The translations under genes and the position numbers were made by a program. The notes under the pieces were generated by a model. The model saw only the letters and a program-made list of their open reading frames with translations. It made no database searches and was not told where the DNA came from. A DNA stretch of 38,281 nucleotides from Tuberibacillus calidus DSM 17572 (GTDB lineage: Bacteria; Bacillota; Bacilli; Bacillales; Sporolactobacillaceae), in assembly GCF_000430685.1 (NCBI RefSeq), contig NZ_AUMM01000035.1, positions 1 to 38,281 on the forward strand, in the 5' to 3' direction. This document shows, piece by piece, positions 23,574 to 34,968 of this stretch (the stretch's first letter is position 1; each line of letters starts with the position of its first letter).

Positions 23574-25022
23574 ATGAAGATTGCACAGTTGTCAGCCAGT
23601 GAATTAATAAACTTGTATCGAAAAAAAGAACTCTCTCCTGTTGAAGTAACGGACGAACTCTTCCGTAAAATCGCCGCTGAAAATCCGTCACTTAATGCTT
23701 TTGTCACCTTAAATGAAGAGGAAGCGCGAAAACGCGCGAAAGAAGCCGAACACGCCTACATAAAAAATGTCCCCCGTCCATTAGAAGGCGTCCCCGTCGC
23801 CATTAAGGACTTAACCAATACAAAAGGATTGCGGACGACTTACGGGACTCCGTTATATAAAAATCACATACCGGACCGTGATGCCACCGTTGTTCACCGG
23901 CTAAAAGCAGCAGGCGCAATCATCATGGGGAAAACGAATACACCGGAATTCGGATATAAAGCGACGACCGATAATCCACTGTTTGGGCCAACACGCAACC
24001 CTTGGCGTTTGGACACCAATGCCGGCGGGTCAAGCGGCGGTTCGGCTGCGAGTGTTTCCGCAGGGTTTGTTCCGCTCGCTGAAGGAAGCGATGGCGGTGG
24101 GTCCATCCGCATTCCCGCTTCCCTCTGTGGGATCTTCGGCTTTAAACCGACTTTCGGGAAAATTCCCTATGACAATCATCTGAACAGCGTCTTTAGTAAC
24201 CACGAACCTTTTGTCCATTACGGGACGTTAACACGAAACGTCACAGATTGCGCCTTAATGTTTGATGTCATCAAAGGATATGCCGACACGGATCCATTTT
24301 CTCTGCCAAACGACTCCGTTTCAGCGGTCGAAGCCATCAAAACCGACGTCCCTCGTCAAGTGAAAATCGGATGGACTTTGGACTTCGGCATGTTTCGCGT
24401 GGACGACGACGTCAGAAATGTATTCCTACAAGCCATTGACCAATTATCCGCAGCAGGTTTTGACGTCAGAGCTGTCGACATCCACTTTGGACAAACGTTA
24501 CGGGAGTACATGGATGATTTTGTCCGGCTGTGGACGGCGGGCCTTGGGAGTTTAAAAGAGACGGCTGACAAACATCCCGACATCTTTTCCCCCGGCTTAA
24601 TGACCATGATCGAAAAAGGGAACGAGCTAACCGCCGTCGAATACAAGAGACTGGAAAGCTATCGTGCCAACGTCTGGCATACTTTGCAGGCGCTCTTCCG
24701 GGATATCGACATCTTATTATCACCAACCTTGGCGGTCCCGGCCGTCCCGTGGAATCAGGAGGGACCGGACGAAATTAATGGCCAGCCGCTTGAAGCCCAA
24801 GATGCGGACTGGGTGATGACGCAAATGTATAACCTGACCGGGCAACCGGCCATCTCCATTCCGATTGGATTGACAAAAGAGGGGCTTGCGGTCGGCATGC
24901 AAGCTGCCGCCGCTCGTTTAAATGACGATCTCGTGTTAAAATTCGCCAGAACTTACGAGCGTTATTTTCCGACTTTAAGCGGCGCGGTCAACGGCCGTCG
25001 CGGCTCTTCTGTGAGAAACTAA
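23574..25022 (+). CDS. Amidase signature-family amidohydrolase
   Basis: The 482-residue protein has the full amidase signature core. The catalytic lysine is in GVPVAIKDL (K78), the cis-serine lies in [11 protein letters not shown] (153-154) and the nucleophile is S177 in [13 protein letters not shown]. The C-terminal [19 protein letters not shown] is typical. These enzymes hydrolyse carboxamides; here the substrate cannot be named. No GatB or GatC neighbours exist, so it is a stand-alone amidase and not GatA. The start is the ATG giving [15 protein letters not shown], preceded by AAGGAG; a longer frame to 23526 is non-conserved. A perfect terminator follows. Confidence 0.9.
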   Translation: MKIAQLSASELINLYRKKELSPVEVTDELFRKIAAENPSLNAFVTLNEEEARKRAKEAEHAYIKNVPRPLEGVPVAIKDLTNTKGLRTTYGTPLYKNHIPDRDATVVHRLKAAGAIIMGKTNTPEFGYKATTDNPLFGPTRNPWRLDTNAGGSSGGSAASVSAGFVPLAEGSDGGGSIRIPASLCGIFGFKPTFGKIPYDNHLNSVFSNHEPFVHYGTLTRNVTDCALMFDVIKGYADTDPFSLPNDSVSAVEAIKTDVPRQVKIGWTLDFGMFRVDDDVRNVFLQAIDQLSAAGFDVRAVDIHFGQTLREYMDDFVRLWTAGLGSLKETADKHPDIFSPGLMTMIEKGNELTAVEYKRLESYRANVWHTLQALFRDIDILLSPTLAVPAVPWNQEGPDEINGQPLEAQDADWVMTQMYNLTGQPAISIPIGLTKEGLAVGMQAAAARLNDDLVLKFARTYERYFPTLSGAVNGRRGSSVRN

Positions 25023-25100
25023 AAAGGGTTGTTGCGCAATCTGCGCCTCGAATCCCCAATATCTAGTGGCTTGCCGACGTTTCTGCCGCCGATCAACCGA

Positions 25101-25134
25101 AAAACGTTGCGCTTCTCTTTTTGCGCAACGTTTT
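25101..25134. terminator. Bidirectional terminator between amidase and GNAT genes
   Basis: AAAACGTTGCGC (25101-25112) pairs perfectly over 12 bp with GCGCAACGTTTT (25123-25134), with T-runs on both strands. Its right arm shares 16 bases with a hairpin near 36376 (as reverse complement). Confidence 0.85.
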
Positions 25135-25149
25135 CCTTTAGTGCTTGTC

Positions 25150-25635
25150 CTATTTTTTTATCATTGTCATAAATTTAACGTTTTGGTCAGTTGTAAAGGC
25201 ACCTTTCTCCATAAACCCCAGTTTCTTATAGAGATGGATGGCCCTTTTATTAAAAATGGCCACAGTCAACCGAATCGGTACACCCGGAAATTTTTCCTGA
25301 ATACAGTTTATGATAAAGTTACAAAACGCCGTTCCTTTACCTTTGCCCGTATATTTCGGGTTCATTCCAAGCCCCATGTCCACCATCGGTTCCTCATATG
25401 CCCCGACGGCATGGCCGCTCGGCACCTGCGCGGATTCCCCGGTACAAAAAAAGCCAAAAATCTCTTCATCCGTTAAAACAGCATCATACGACCCATTCAA
25501 CAATTCATTCAATGTGTCTTGATTAAGGTTACTATTGTAAAAGTCATATGGGGGGTCGTATTTCCACTTAAGAATCTCCTTAGCCAAGGCCTCATTCATG
25601 TTTCCTATTTTAAAATTTATCATTTGATGCATCAT
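25150..25635 (-). CDS. GNAT-family N-acetyltransferase
   Basis: The 161-residue protein opens with INFKIGNMNEALAKEILKWKYDPPYDFYN, a pattern common in RimJ/RimL-like acetyltransferases. The acetyl-CoA loop region is LGMNPKYTGKGKGTAF, and the C-terminal FNKRAIHLYKKLGFMEKGAF is also typical. The substrate is unknown. Its ATG overlaps the stop codon of the upstream FAH-family gene (ATGA), which implies translational coupling within one operon. The exact start among MMHQMIN is uncertain. A terminator follows. Confidence 0.85.
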   Translation of the reverse strand: MMHQMINFKIGNMNEALAKEILKWKYDPPYDFYNSNLNQDTLNELLNGSYDAVLTDEEIFGFFCTGESAQVPSGHAVGAYEEPMVDMGLGMNPKYTGKGKGTAFCNFIINCIQEKFPGVPIRLTVAIFNKRAIHLYKKLGFMEKGAFTTDQNVKFMTMIKK

Positions 25636-26387
25636 TCCACTCTGTTTTTTAACGTCCCAATGCCGTCAATCGTCGTTTCGAGGATATCTCCAGGTGACAA
25701 GGGCCCTACCCCTTTGGGCGTCCCTGTAAAAATGATGTCTCCCGGCTCTAAAACCATGACATCCGTAACGGCCGCGATGATTTTTTCAACAGTATGAATC
25801 ATATCACTCGTATGGCCGTCCTGCTTCAAAACCCCGTTTTGTTTCAATTGAATGGAGAGTTTTTGCGGTTTTACCGCCGTTTCGATAAACGGTCCGATAG
25901 GTTTATAGGTTAAAAACGATTTCGCTCGCATAAATTGGCCGTCTTGTTTTTGTATATTGCGATCCGAGACATCGACACCGATGGTATAGCCGAAAACGAC
26001 GCTTGACGCCTCTTCCTCTTTCACCCGGTAAGCCTCTTTCCCAATAACGATGACTAATTCCGCTTCGAATTCGATCTGATGATCGGGCTTGGCCAACTGA
26101 ATCGCCTCTTCCGGCCCGATGATAGAACTTGGGGAAACCATAAACATTAACGGATCTTCGGGCAGCGCATAACCTAATTCTTTCGCATGTTCTTTGTAGT
26201 TTAAGCCAATAGCGATGATCTGCTTCGGAAGAACCGGGGCCAAAACTTTGACGGCATTTAAATCGTGAATCCGGTCGGTCGGTGCGGAGTGCGGATCAAG
26301 GAATGGTCCAGTCAGTTCAATCACTCGGTCCACATCGACCATACCATACTTCACATCACCATTGATTAAGAAACGTCCATACTTCAA
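25632..26387 (-). CDS. Fumarylacetoacetate hydrolase-family protein
   Basis: The 251-residue protein has the FAH fold signature: IAIGLNYKEHAKELG, FMVSPSSIIGPEEAI, the metal-binding glutamates in IEFEAELVIVIG, then GYTIGVDVSDRNIQ with the third acid, and GDIIFTGTPKGVGPL. Members hydrolyse or decarboxylate C-C bonds in beta-diketone-type acids (for example acylpyruvases and hydratase/isomerases of aromatic catabolism). The exact reaction cannot be told here. The start is TTG (LKYGRF), set by AGGG seven to eight bases upstream. It is the first gene of a pair with the overlapping GNAT. Confidence 0.88.
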   Translation of the reverse strand: MKYGRFLINGDVKYGMVDVDRVIELTGPFLDPHSAPTDRIHDLNAVKVLAPVLPKQIIAIGLNYKEHAKELGYALPEDPLMFMVSPSSIIGPEEAIQLAKPDHQIEFEAELVIVIGKEAYRVKEEEASSVVFGYTIGVDVSDRNIQKQDGQFMRAKSFLTYKPIGPFIETAVKPQKLSIQLKQNGVLKQDGHTSDMIHTVEKIIAAVTDVMVLEPGDIIFTGTPKGVGPLSPGDILETTIDGIGTLKNRVE

Positions 26388-26547
26388 TGGTCTACCCTCC
26401 CATCAATTTTCTAAGGCATTATAACCCCATTATAGCGGTTTCCTTCGACAGTTAAAACCAACTGCTAATCACAGGGTATCTTATCGTTTTACGATTCACA
26501 CTTTTTGCACTAATATTAAAGAAAAAGAATGGAAATGAGGGAGACTC

Positions 26548-26691
26548 ATGCAAGAACCTGTAGGCGAGTGCCGGGATTGCGGAAAAACCATCTTCTGTGA
26601 CGGCGGATTTCTTTGCGGGGTCGTTTTGGAAAACCACGAATTGCGCTGTTTTGATTGTGATGAAAAAGCGAAAAATGAAGAACAAGCTTAA
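26548..26691 (+). CDS. 47-residue Cys-rich (zinc ribbon-like) protein
   Basis: A short frame begins ATG with GAGGGAG just upstream and encodes MQEPVGECRDCGKTIFCDGG then FLCGVVLENHELRCFDCDEK and a charged tail. Cysteines at 8, 11, 17, 23, 34 and 37 include two CxxC pairs about 22 residues apart, as in zinc ribbons or rubredoxin-like knuckles. Codon use and the RBS support a real gene. Function unknown. It is divergent from the FAH gene and convergent with the hut operon, with a bidirectional terminator at 26800-26836. Confidence 0.7.
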   Translation: MQEPVGECRDCGKTIFCDGGFLCGVVLENHELRCFDCDEKAKNEEQA

Positions 26692-26799
26692 AGTCGTTAT
26701 TTAGTCGATTTTGCGCGCTGTTTAGCATGAAAAGCAGGTAAAAACATACCACTTTTTGGAGTGCAACCAGCGCGAAAGCAGCTACACCCTAAAAGATGG

Positions 26800-26836
26800 A
26801 AAATGCGGCAGGTTCTTTCGCCCAGCCGCACTTTTT
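26800..26836. terminator. Bidirectional terminator at the end of the hut operon
   Basis: TGCGGC (26804-26809) pairs with GCCGCA (26825-26830), flanked by AAAA on the left and CTTTTT on the right, so both strands get a T-run. It serves hutG (minus) and the 47-residue gene (plus). Confidence 0.75.
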
Positions 26837-26845
26837 ATGGTCAAA

Positions 26846-27835
26846 TCATTTAACATTGAATCTCCGCCGCTTTTCCTTGCCAATGAGAAAGGCGAGGAAC
26901 GTATATACGCCGACACGGCTCGTCATGTCCCGAAAATCTTGTTTGGGGTCAATTTCGACGATATCGATCGCCTGTGTTTTTTCTTGCCCACCTAGCCATT
27001 TGACGGCCGCAAATAAATCGTCCGTCGTCATGCCGCCTGGGCTGATGGCTGGGCATCCGGGGGCATAAGCTTGATCGAGGACATCGATATCGACGGATAA
27101 GTAAACGATGTCCACGGCTTTCGCCAATTTTTCATACGCCTCTTTGACTATCGCCATGACCCCTTTTTCTCTCACATCTTTCATTGTATAAACATTCACG
27201 CCGTGCTGTACGGCATAATCATAATACACGCGGCTGTTGGCAAAATTGCGGATGCCAATTTGGATAAGATGTTCCGGTGCTAGTGTACCTGATTCAATCA
27301 GCCCGCGAAAAGGTGTGCCGTTCGATGGTCCGCCGTCTTCCCGATTTCTAAGATCGTGGTGAGCATCAAACTGAATGACACCGACGGTCTGGCCTTTTGC
27401 TGCCTTAAAACCGCTAAGCGCGGGACAAGTGATGGAATGATCCCCTCCTAAAATGATCGGGATCACATCCGGATTGGCGCAAACCACTTGTTTTATCGTA
27501 GAGGTAATGCGCGTGTGGCATTCCCGTACGTCTGTCACGTGCATCAAAATATCCCCAAAGTCGACGATAGGCGTCTCCGCCAGGTCAATGCCATCTTCCA
27601 CCGCAAACGTGGCGGTATTTTTAAAAACCGCCCGCATCACCTCCGGAGCAAAAGCCGCTCCAGAATGGCTAATGGAAGGTTTTGATAAAGGCACGCCGAT
27701 GAGACCATAGCCTTGAAAAGGTTCACCGTTCCACGCCTTGAGCCGTTCACCGAACTTCGTAATGCCTGTATCTTTAAAAACAGCTTGCCCGGCTGGCCTA
27801 AGGTAAAGCAACTCCGATTCGCTTTTCATAGACAC
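26846..27835 (-). CDS. hutG: Formimidoylglutamase
   Basis: HutG hydrolyses N-formimidoyl-glutamate to glutamate and formamide, the last step of histidine degradation. The 329-residue protein is in the arginase/agmatinase family: ILGGDHSITCPAL (H133), FDAHHDLRNREDGGPSNGT (D157, H159, D161) and LSVDIDVLDQAYAPGCPAIS supply the dimanganese ligands. The start is GTG (SMKSE follows) near GGAAGGGG; an ATG six bases later is the alternative. It is the last gene of the operon, 12 bp after hutI. Confidence 0.95.
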   Translation of the reverse strand: MSMKSESELLYLRPAGQAVFKDTGITKFGERLKAWNGEPFQGYGLIGVPLSKPSISHSGAAFAPEVMRAVFKNTATFAVEDGIDLAETPIVDFGDILMHVTDVRECHTRITSTIKQVVCANPDVIPIILGGDHSITCPALSGFKAAKGQTVGVIQFDAHHDLRNREDGGPSNGTPFRGLIESGTLAPEHLIQIGIRNFANSRVYYDYAVQHGVNVYTMKDVREKGVMAIVKEAYEKLAKAVDIVYLSVDIDVLDQAYAPGCPAISPGGMTTDDLFAAVKWLGGQEKTQAIDIVEIDPKQDFRDMTSRVGVYTFLAFLIGKEKRRRFNVK

Positions 27836-27847
27836 ATATCCCCTTCC

Positions 27848-29107
<1,260 letters not shown>

Positions 29108-30772
29108 TTAAGCCTCCGTTTCCCACATCGGAATCCGCACGCCTTTTTCCTTAGCGACTTTCTCGGCGTCTTCATAACCCGCATCGACATGGCGAATGAT
29201 GCCCATGCCCGGATCCGTCGTCAACACTCGGGACAACTTTTCATCAGCACGCGCCGTGCCGTCAGCGACAACGACCATACCCGCATGAAGGGCGTACCCC
29301 ATGCCGACACCGCCTCCATGGTGGAAGGAAATCCAGCTTGCACCAGCAGCGGTATTGATCAGCGCATTCAGCACCGCCCAATCGCCGACGGCATCGCTTC
29401 CGTCTTTCATGCCTTCGGTTTCACGGTTAGGTGAGGCAACGGAACCGCAGTCCAAATGATCTCGGCCGATGACGATCGGAGCTTTCAACTCGCCTTTCCG
29501 AACTAATTCATTTAAAGCGAGACCAAACTTTTGCCGTTCTCCGTAACCGAGCCAGCAAATTCGAGCGGGCAAGCCTTGGAAAGCGACTTTTTCTTGGGCC
29601 ATTTTAATCCAGCGAATGAGGCCTTCATTTTCGGGGAATAACTCCATAATCAGCCGATCCGTGCGGTAAATATCTTCCGGATCTCCTGACAGAGCTGCCC
29701 ACCGGAACGGGCCTTTTCCTTCACAGAAGAGCGGTCGAATATAGGCGGGCACAAATCCGGGGAAGTTAAAGGCGTCTTTCACTCCTTCGTCTTTTGCCAC
29801 TTGCCGGATGTTATTGCCATAATCAAAAACAACCGCGCCGCGTTTTTGGAATTCAAGCATCGCCTCTACATGTTTCGCCATGCTTCGACAGGCAAGCTTA
29901 ACATATTCTTCTGGCTGGTTTTTCCGCCATTCCGCTGCTTCTTCAAGCGTAAAACCTTCTGGGATATAACCGTTCAGCGGGTCGTGGGCGGAGGTTTGGT
30001 CTGTGACGATGTCGATTTTCACCCCCCGCCGAAGCAATTCATGATGCACGCTTGCGGCATTGCCGACAAGCCCAATCGATAAAGGCTCTTTTGCCTGAAC
30101 GGCAGCCTCCGCCCACGCTAGTGCTTCTTCAATGGAATCGGTCATGCGATCACAATATTTCGTCTGCAGCCGTTTTTCAATCCGTTTCGGATCCACTTCG
30201 ACGGCAATCACGACACCACCATTCATGGTGACGGCTAGCGGCTGCGCACCGCCCATGCCGCCGAGACCAGCCGTTAATGTCAATGTTCCGGCTAAGGAGC
30301 CGCCAAAATGCTTTTCCCCGACAGCTCTAAACGTTTCATACGTACCTTGTAAAATGCCTTGACTGCCAATATAAATCCAGCTTCCGGCTGTCATTTGTCC
30401 GAACATGATGAGCCCTTTTTTCTCAAGCTCATGAAAATGTTCCCATGTCGCCCATTTCGGCACCAAAACGGAATTAGAAATGAGGACTCTTGGCGCCTGT
30501 TCGTGGGTTTTAAAAACTCCGACGGGTTTTCCGGATTGAACGAGCATCGTTTCATCATTTTTCAAAGTCTTTAAGGTTCTGAGAATCGCCTCAAAAGCAT
30601 CCCAATTGCGCGCCGCCTTGCCGATGCCGCCGTAAACCACTAATTCATCGGGTTTTTCTGCGACATCAGGATCCAAATTGTTTTGAATCATGCGATAAGC
30701 GGCTTCCTGCTCCCATCCGAGACAATGCAGCTCCGTCCCGCGCGGGGCACGGACGATTCGGCTTTTATTCAT
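29108..30772 (-). CDS. hutU: Urocanate hydratase (urocanase)
   Basis: HutU hydrates urocanate to imidazolonepropionate with a tightly bound NAD. The 554-residue protein starts [20 protein letters not shown] and has [36 protein letters not shown], and [17 protein letters not shown] in the NAD-binding region. [16 protein letters not shown] and a C-terminal [20 protein letters not shown] follow. The ATG at 30772 overlaps the end of hutH by eight bases and has AGGGG seven bases upstream. A start 15 bases earlier is possible but would include the RBS. Confidence 0.97.
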   Translation of the reverse strand: MNKSRIVRAPRGTELHCLGWEQEAAYRMIQNNLDPDVAEKPDELVVYGGIGKAARNWDAFEAILRTLKTLKNDETMLVQSGKPVGVFKTHEQAPRVLISNSVLVPKWATWEHFHELEKKGLIMFGQMTAGSWIYIGSQGILQGTYETFRAVGEKHFGGSLAGTLTLTAGLGGMGGAQPLAVTMNGGVVIAVEVDPKRIEKRLQTKYCDRMTDSIEEALAWAEAAVQAKEPLSIGLVGNAASVHHELLRRGVKIDIVTDQTSAHDPLNGYIPEGFTLEEAAEWRKNQPEEYVKLACRSMAKHVEAMLEFQKRGAVVFDYGNNIRQVAKDEGVKDAFNFPGFVPAYIRPLFCEGKGPFRWAALSGDPEDIYRTDRLIMELFPENEGLIRWIKMAQEKVAFQGLPARICWLGYGERQKFGLALNELVRKGELKAPIVIGRDHLDCGSVASPNRETEGMKDGSDAVGDWAVLNALINTAAGASWISFHHGGGVGMGYALHAGMVVVADGTARADEKLSRVLTTDPGMGIIRHVDAGYEDAEKVAKEKGVRIPMWETEA

Positions 30773-32312
30773 TGACTTCCCCTCCATTGACCATCATATG
30801 GGTTTTATTTTCAAATTTTAATAAGGATTCCCATTCATCATCCAAAAGCCATGCCGCGACGCGTTCAACATCATAGGAAAACACGCGATCACCGTTAAAA
30901 GCCGGCGTAATAAGCCGTCCCTTTTCATAAATGGCTCGCGTCCTCGGCGCCATTTTATCAACATCCCGAAATTCCAAAGCTTGCATCGCACATATGAGTT
31001 CGATAGCGAGCACGCGGCGGACATTTTGCACGATTTGATAACAATGGCGGCTCCCGATCGTGCCCATGCTGACGTGATCCTCCTGATTGGCCGACGATGG
31101 AATCGAATCGACGCTCGCCGGGTGAGCAAGCGTTTTATTTTCTGACACCAAAGAAGCGGCCGTATATTGGAGAATCATCGCCCCTGACTCGACGCCAGGA
31201 TTTCGGCTAAGAAAAGGCGGGAAATCGTTCAGCTGCGGATTGACGAGGCGCTCAATCCGGCGCTCAGAAATATTTGCTAACTCCGCCGCGGCGATTTTGA
31301 GAAAATCAAGCGCCAAAGCAACGGGCTGTCCGTGAAAATTCCCGCCTGAGATGACCTTTTTTCCGTCATCAAAAATCAACGGGTTATCAGTGGCGGCATT
31401 CATCTCAATCGTTAATACTTCTTCCACATAACGCATGGCTCTGAGTGATGCCCCATGGACTTGCGGAATGGTGCGCAATGAATAGGCGTCTTGCACTCTT
31501 TTTTCCCCTTGTTCGGTGACAAGCGCACTTCCTTGCAAAAGGGCGCGCATGCGTTTGGCGACTTCTCTTTGTTCTTCATACCCCCGCGCCCGATGCACAT
31601 CATCATCGAAGGCGGTGATCACACCTTCCAATGCTTCCATGGTTAAAGCCGCGGCCGCCTCCGCCACTCTGCTCAGCCGGGTCAATTCAACCAGCGCAAC
31701 AGCACCTTGAGCAGTCATCGCCTGCGTGCCATTAATTAATGCGAGACCTTCTTTAGCAGCGAGCGTCAACGGCTCTAAGCCGCACGTTTTTAGCACATCC
31801 GAAGCCGGCTGCCTCTCCCCTTTGTAAAATACTTCCCCTTCACCGATTAAGGTGAGGGCAAGATGAGACAAAGGTGCCAAATCCCCACTCGCACCCAGTG
31901 ATCCTTGTTGCGGAACGACGGGATGAATCCCGAGATTTAAGAAGTCTAGAAGTCTTTCAATGATAATCGGCCGCACGCCAGAATACCCTTTAAGAAGGGC
32001 ATTTGCCCTGAGGAGAAGCATGGCGCGGCTTACGGATTCTGAAAACGGCTCGCCGACACCGCAAGCATGGCTGCGAATCAAGTTTATCTGCAGCGCCTCC
32101 ACTTGCTCGCGGTCTATCGTGACGTCACTCAATTTGCCAAAACCTGTTGTAATGCCGTATACCACTTTCTGATTTCGAACAATGTCTTCCACGCTTTGAC
32201 GGCTTTTCGCCACCCGAGCCATGCTTTCAAGTGAAGGGGCAACGCGTTCAAAGCCGAAGACGATTTTTTTGAAAGACGATAAGGTTAAATGTTCTCCATC
32301 CAAAATTATCAA
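30765..32312 (-). CDS. hutH: Histidine ammonia-lyase
   Basis: HutH removes ammonia from histidine to form urocanate, the first step of the pathway. The 515-residue protein carries the Ala-Ser-Gly triad that forms the MIO cofactor ([17 protein letters not shown]141-G143) and [11 protein letters not shown] near residue 52. [13 protein letters not shown] and the [15 protein letters not shown] segment are also typical. The start codon is TTG (IILDGEHL follows) with AAGGTGGG upstream. Transcription into it passes through the HutP-controlled attenuator at 32351-32401. Confidence 0.97.
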   Translation of the reverse strand: MIILDGEHLTLSSFKKIVFGFERVAPSLESMARVAKSRQSVEDIVRNQKVVYGITTGFGKLSDVTIDREQVEALQINLIRSHACGVGEPFSESVSRAMLLLRANALLKGYSGVRPIIIERLLDFLNLGIHPVVPQQGSLGASGDLAPLSHLALTLIGEGEVFYKGERQPASDVLKTCGLEPLTLAAKEGLALINGTQAMTAQGAVALVELTRLSRVAEAAAALTMEALEGVITAFDDDVHRARGYEEQREVAKRMRALLQGSALVTEQGEKRVQDAYSLRTIPQVHGASLRAMRYVEEVLTIEMNAATDNPLIFDDGKKVISGGNFHGQPVALALDFLKIAAAELANISERRIERLVNPQLNDFPPFLSRNPGVESGAMILQYTAASLVSENKTLAHPASVDSIPSSANQEDHVSMGTIGSRHCYQIVQNVRRVLAIELICAMQALEFRDVDKMAPRTRAIYEKGRLITPAFNGDRVFSYDVERVAAWLLDDEWESLLKFENKTHMMVNGGEVNE

Positions 32313-32350
32313 AAGGTTTCACCCACCTTATGGTTTTCCCGAAAAACAAT

Positions 32351-32401
32351 AGGGGCCGCATAACGTCAAGCGTTATACGACCCCCTCATGCCTAATGACT
32401 C
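32351..32401 (-). promoter_or_regulatory. hut attenuator with HutP-type NAG triplets
   Basis: Between hutP and hutH the minus strand carries GAGTCATTAGGCATGAG (32385-32401), that is NAG-N4-NAG-N4-NAG, the spacing known for HutP RNA sites. It runs directly into a hairpin of 15 bp with three G-T pairs and a 5-base loop (32351-32386), then TATTGTTTTT. HutP with histidine and Mg would bind the triplets and prevent the terminator, allowing hutHUIG expression. Only one triplet cluster is seen; the B. subtilis element has two. Confidence 0.8.
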
Positions 32402-32419
32402 TGGGTCAGTCATTTTTAT

Positions 32420-32860
32420 TCATATGTGATTGATGCCAAGCCCGATCGCTTCATGTTCTAAACCTTTGACCGGTGCGCCAATCGTGCCGTATAAAGCAAC
32501 GGCAATCCACTCGCCTTCATCCCCTTCAATGTAGGGGTTTCCGCGAACAATCGAGAATTGCAAGCCGACCGTACGCAACAACGTCCCGAATTGGTTATTG
32601 CCGCGAGACACACCGCTTAGCGCTTCTAAAATGGCATGATACAAAGCATGGTTTTCTCTATATAAATCCGGCCGGACAATGCCATTGTTTTTGGCAGCCG
32701 TCTCAACGGCCGCGACGATTTTCTGACTATCCATCGAGCCGACTTTCCCTTTGCAAAATCTCCAACCTAATTGAAGAAGTTTTTCCGGCAAGGTCTCACG
32801 CCCAAGAAGTAAAAGCAGAAGCGCTTCTTTGCCGATTAGATGATTACGGTCAAGCGGCAT
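32420..32860 (-). CDS. hutP: Hut operon RNA-binding antiterminator HutP
   Basis: HutP binds NAG-rich RNA as a hexamer in the presence of histidine and Mg and lets RNA polymerase read into hutH. The 146-residue protein is of normal length with [16 protein letters not shown] at the start. [28 protein letters not shown] lies in the middle and [29 protein letters not shown] at the end. It is the first gene of the operon; its target attenuator lies between it and hutH. A TTGACA/TACAAT promoter with an overlapping cre-like sequence lies just upstream. The RBS is modest (GAGTG). Confidence 0.95.
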   Translation of the reverse strand: MPLDRNHLIGKEALLLLLLGRETLPEKLLQLGWRFCKGKVGSMDSQKIVAAVETAAKNNGIVRPDLYRENHALYHAILEALSGVSRGNNQFGTLLRTVGLQFSIVRGNPYIEGDEGEWIAVALYGTIGAPVKGLEHEAIGLGINHI

Positions 32861-32896
32861 GGTTTCACTCTTTTCTAATAGCTAGTGACTAATTTT

Positions 32897-32926
32897 ATTG
32901 TATCCGTTTTCAAAAGGTGCTGTCAA
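32897..32926 (-). promoter_or_regulatory. hut operon promoter with overlapping cre-like site
   Basis: On the minus strand TTGACA (32921-32926), 18 bases, TACAAT (32897-32902). TGAAAACGGATACA (32899-32912) matches the cre consensus TGWAANCGNTNWCA at 13 of 14 positions and overlaps the -10. CcpA repression of hut by glucose is established in B. subtilis, although there its cre lies elsewhere. Confidence 0.7.
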
Positions 32927-32949
32927 CGACGATCCCCTGTCAAACCTAA

Positions 32950-33429
32950 CTAATGGAAAAAAATCCGCTTGATGGCTGGTAAAGTGTCATTGCCTAAAAT
33001 GAGCATCGTAAGCGCCCAAGGAAATATACCAATAAAAGTTAATAGAAAAAAGAGGCTGGGTTTAACTTTTGTGACGCCAGCGACATAAGAAATATAATTT
33101 CCGACGCCAAACGGCCGCGTGATGGCTATACTCCAGATACCATATTTGTGAAACCATTTTTTCGCTTTTTCAATGCTCATCCGGAACTTCCGGGGTAGTG
33201 CAGACTCCAATTTATAAGCAATTGAATACGGAATGATACTCGCTATGCTGTAAAACAAGCTCATCCCCATCGCGATAAAAACCGTCTCAAAGAGGTTTGC
33301 GGGTAACAAATAGCCATAGGCTAACACCACAACAATTCCCGGAAAAGGTACCGATGCCCCTTCAAGAAACATGGTTAAAAACAATCCAAATAAGCCAAAT
33401 CCACCTAACCAGTCCAGTACGTTATGCAT
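32950..33429 (-). CDS. DedA/VTT-domain membrane protein
   Basis: The 159-residue protein is mostly hydrophobic with 4-5 predicted helices and the VTT (SNARE-associated/DedA) pattern FLEGASVPFPGIVVVLAYGYL in the re-entrant region. ITRPFGVGNYISYVAGVTKV and a final FIGIFPWALTMLILGN follow. DedA proteins support membrane lipid recycling (for example undecaprenyl phosphate or PE transport) and envelope homeostasis; the substrate here is unknown. I choose the ATG giving MHNVLDWLGG; AAGGA lies about 11 bases upstream. A longer frame to 33519 adds a basic, unlikely leader. It is divergent from the MFS gene at 33694. Confidence 0.82.
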   Translation of the reverse strand: MHNVLDWLGGFGLFGLFLTMFLEGASVPFPGIVVVLAYGYLLPANLFETVFIAMGMSLFYSIASIIPYSIAYKLESALPRKFRMSIEKAKKWFHKYGIWSIAITRPFGVGNYISYVAGVTKVKPSLFFLLTFIGIFPWALTMLILGNDTLPAIKRIFFH

Positions 33430-33693
33430 CAAAGGGAACGTCCTTTCCGCTTTTCTTTTCTCTCGCGCTTTTTTCAGTATATAACCCCGAGTCCGTTTCT
33501 GACAATGAGGGATTTTCAATCCAATCAGTATGATGAGCCAAAAATCAATCTTCTCTTAAATCCACTAATGGCATTTTCTGTATTTTTCTCAATTTGTAAA
33601 CCTATGACTCTTAAACTGTGACGAAAGTCTCATGGACAAAACGGTTAAAATGGTATAAATTTACTCTTAACAAACGAAAAAGAAGGGGAATTT

Positions 33694-34950
33694 ATGAGAT
33701 TCAGAGACTTCCATATCAATATTAAAATCAGAATCATTGAAACCTTCTTATCCCGAACGGTGAGCGGAATGGTCTTTCCTTTTATGACGATTTACCTTGC
33801 CGCTCATTTCAGTGCAAAATTAACTGGCATATTATTATTGATTAATGTCATGGTGGGTGCCGTTGCCAATTTTATCGGCGGATATTACGCCGATCTTGTT
33901 GGTCGTAAGAAATTATTAGTAACAGCCGAAAGCCTTCGCTTTATTGCCTTTGTCGTGATGACCTTATCTAACTCACCTTGGTTTGAACTTCCGCTTCTCA
34001 CCTATTTTATGATGGTCATGAATACCATTTGTTGGGGTTTATCCGCTCCCGCCGGCCAAGCCATGCTGATTGACGTTTCCACACCTGAACAAAGAAAATA
34101 TATGTTTTCCTTGTCATATTGGGCGATCAATTTCTCGATTGCCATCGGATCGATCCTCGGCGGATTTTTCTTCAAGTCTTATTTTTTCGAACTGTTAATC
34201 ATCATGACGGCAACATCCCTCATCGTTTTATTGATGCTCGTATTATTTATTAAAGAGAGTTTGGTGCGCCAAGCGGTGGAAGATTCTAGCCATTCGGTAA
34301 AAGGTCTCTTTTCCGCTTATAAAAGGGTGATTGGAGATCGTCTATTTATGGTGTTCTTCCTTGCATCAACTTTAATTCTCACGATGGAAATGCACTTAAC
34401 GAACTATATCGGCATTCATCTGAGTCAAGATATGCCAAAGCAAATGTTTTTGTCACGGATGATTGACGGCATTAACGCGCTTGGGATTTTAAAAACGGAA
34501 AACACCCTTTTAGTCGTTCTCATTTCCGTTTTGGTCGTCAAAATCATATCGCGATTCAAAGACCGAAATGCGCTTTTGTTCGGATTGGTCCTATATGTTG
34601 TTGGCTATAGTTTATTGTCCTATACAACGAACATTTGGTTGCTACTCATTCTCATGATTGTAGCGACGATTGGGGAAGTCGTGCGCGTGCCGATAGAGGA
34701 AAGTTATATGGCGATCATCCCACCGGAAGATGCGCGCAGTGCCTACATGGCCGTTAACGGGCTTGCATATAATGTCGGCTCCATCGTTATTTCGTTATTT
34801 GTCACAATGAGCGCCTACCTGCCACCGTTTTGGATGAGTGTTGCTATTTTCTTCGTTGGCACCATCGGTTTTGGTTTCTTCGTCATGATACTCCCGAAAT
34901 TAGATGAAAGAAAACAGGAAGCTGAACAAGCCTATCAAACCGTCTCATGA
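33694..34950 (+). CDS. MFS transporter (multidrug-type)
   Basis: The 418-residue protein has about 12 helices, MFS motif A GGYYADLVGRKKLLVT between helices 2 and 3, and IDVSTPEQRKYMFSLSYWAINFSIAIGS in the helix 4-5 region, a pattern typical of drug exporters of the YttB/MdtG type. An unusually long loop containing LSQDMPKQMFLSRMIDGINALG interrupts the second half, between helices 7 and 8. The substrate is unknown. ATG with AAGGGG upstream. A weak promoter (TGGACA, 15 bases, TATAAA at 33633-33659) precedes it. A terminator follows. Confidence 0.85.
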   Translation: MRFRDFHINIKIRIIETFLSRTVSGMVFPFMTIYLAAHFSAKLTGILLLINVMVGAVANFIGGYYADLVGRKKLLVTAESLRFIAFVVMTLSNSPWFELPLLTYFMMVMNTICWGLSAPAGQAMLIDVSTPEQRKYMFSLSYWAINFSIAIGSILGGFFFKSYFFELLIIMTATSLIVLLMLVLFIKESLVRQAVEDSSHSVKGLFSAYKRVIGDRLFMVFFLASTLILTMEMHLTNYIGIHLSQDMPKQMFLSRMIDGINALGILKTENTLLVVLISVLVVKIISRFKDRNALLFGLVLYVVGYSLLSYTTNIWLLLILMIVATIGEVVRVPIEESYMAIIPPEDARSAYMAVNGLAYNVGSIVISLFVTMSAYLPPFWMSVAIFFVGTIGFGFFVMILPKLDERKQEAEQAYQTVS

Positions 34951-34968
34951 AAAGGTGAAAAGCATTGG

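Noticed and set aside
23574-25022. GatA subunit of the tRNA amidotransferase
   Set aside because: No gatC or gatB neighbours and the sequence outside the signature is not GatA-like.
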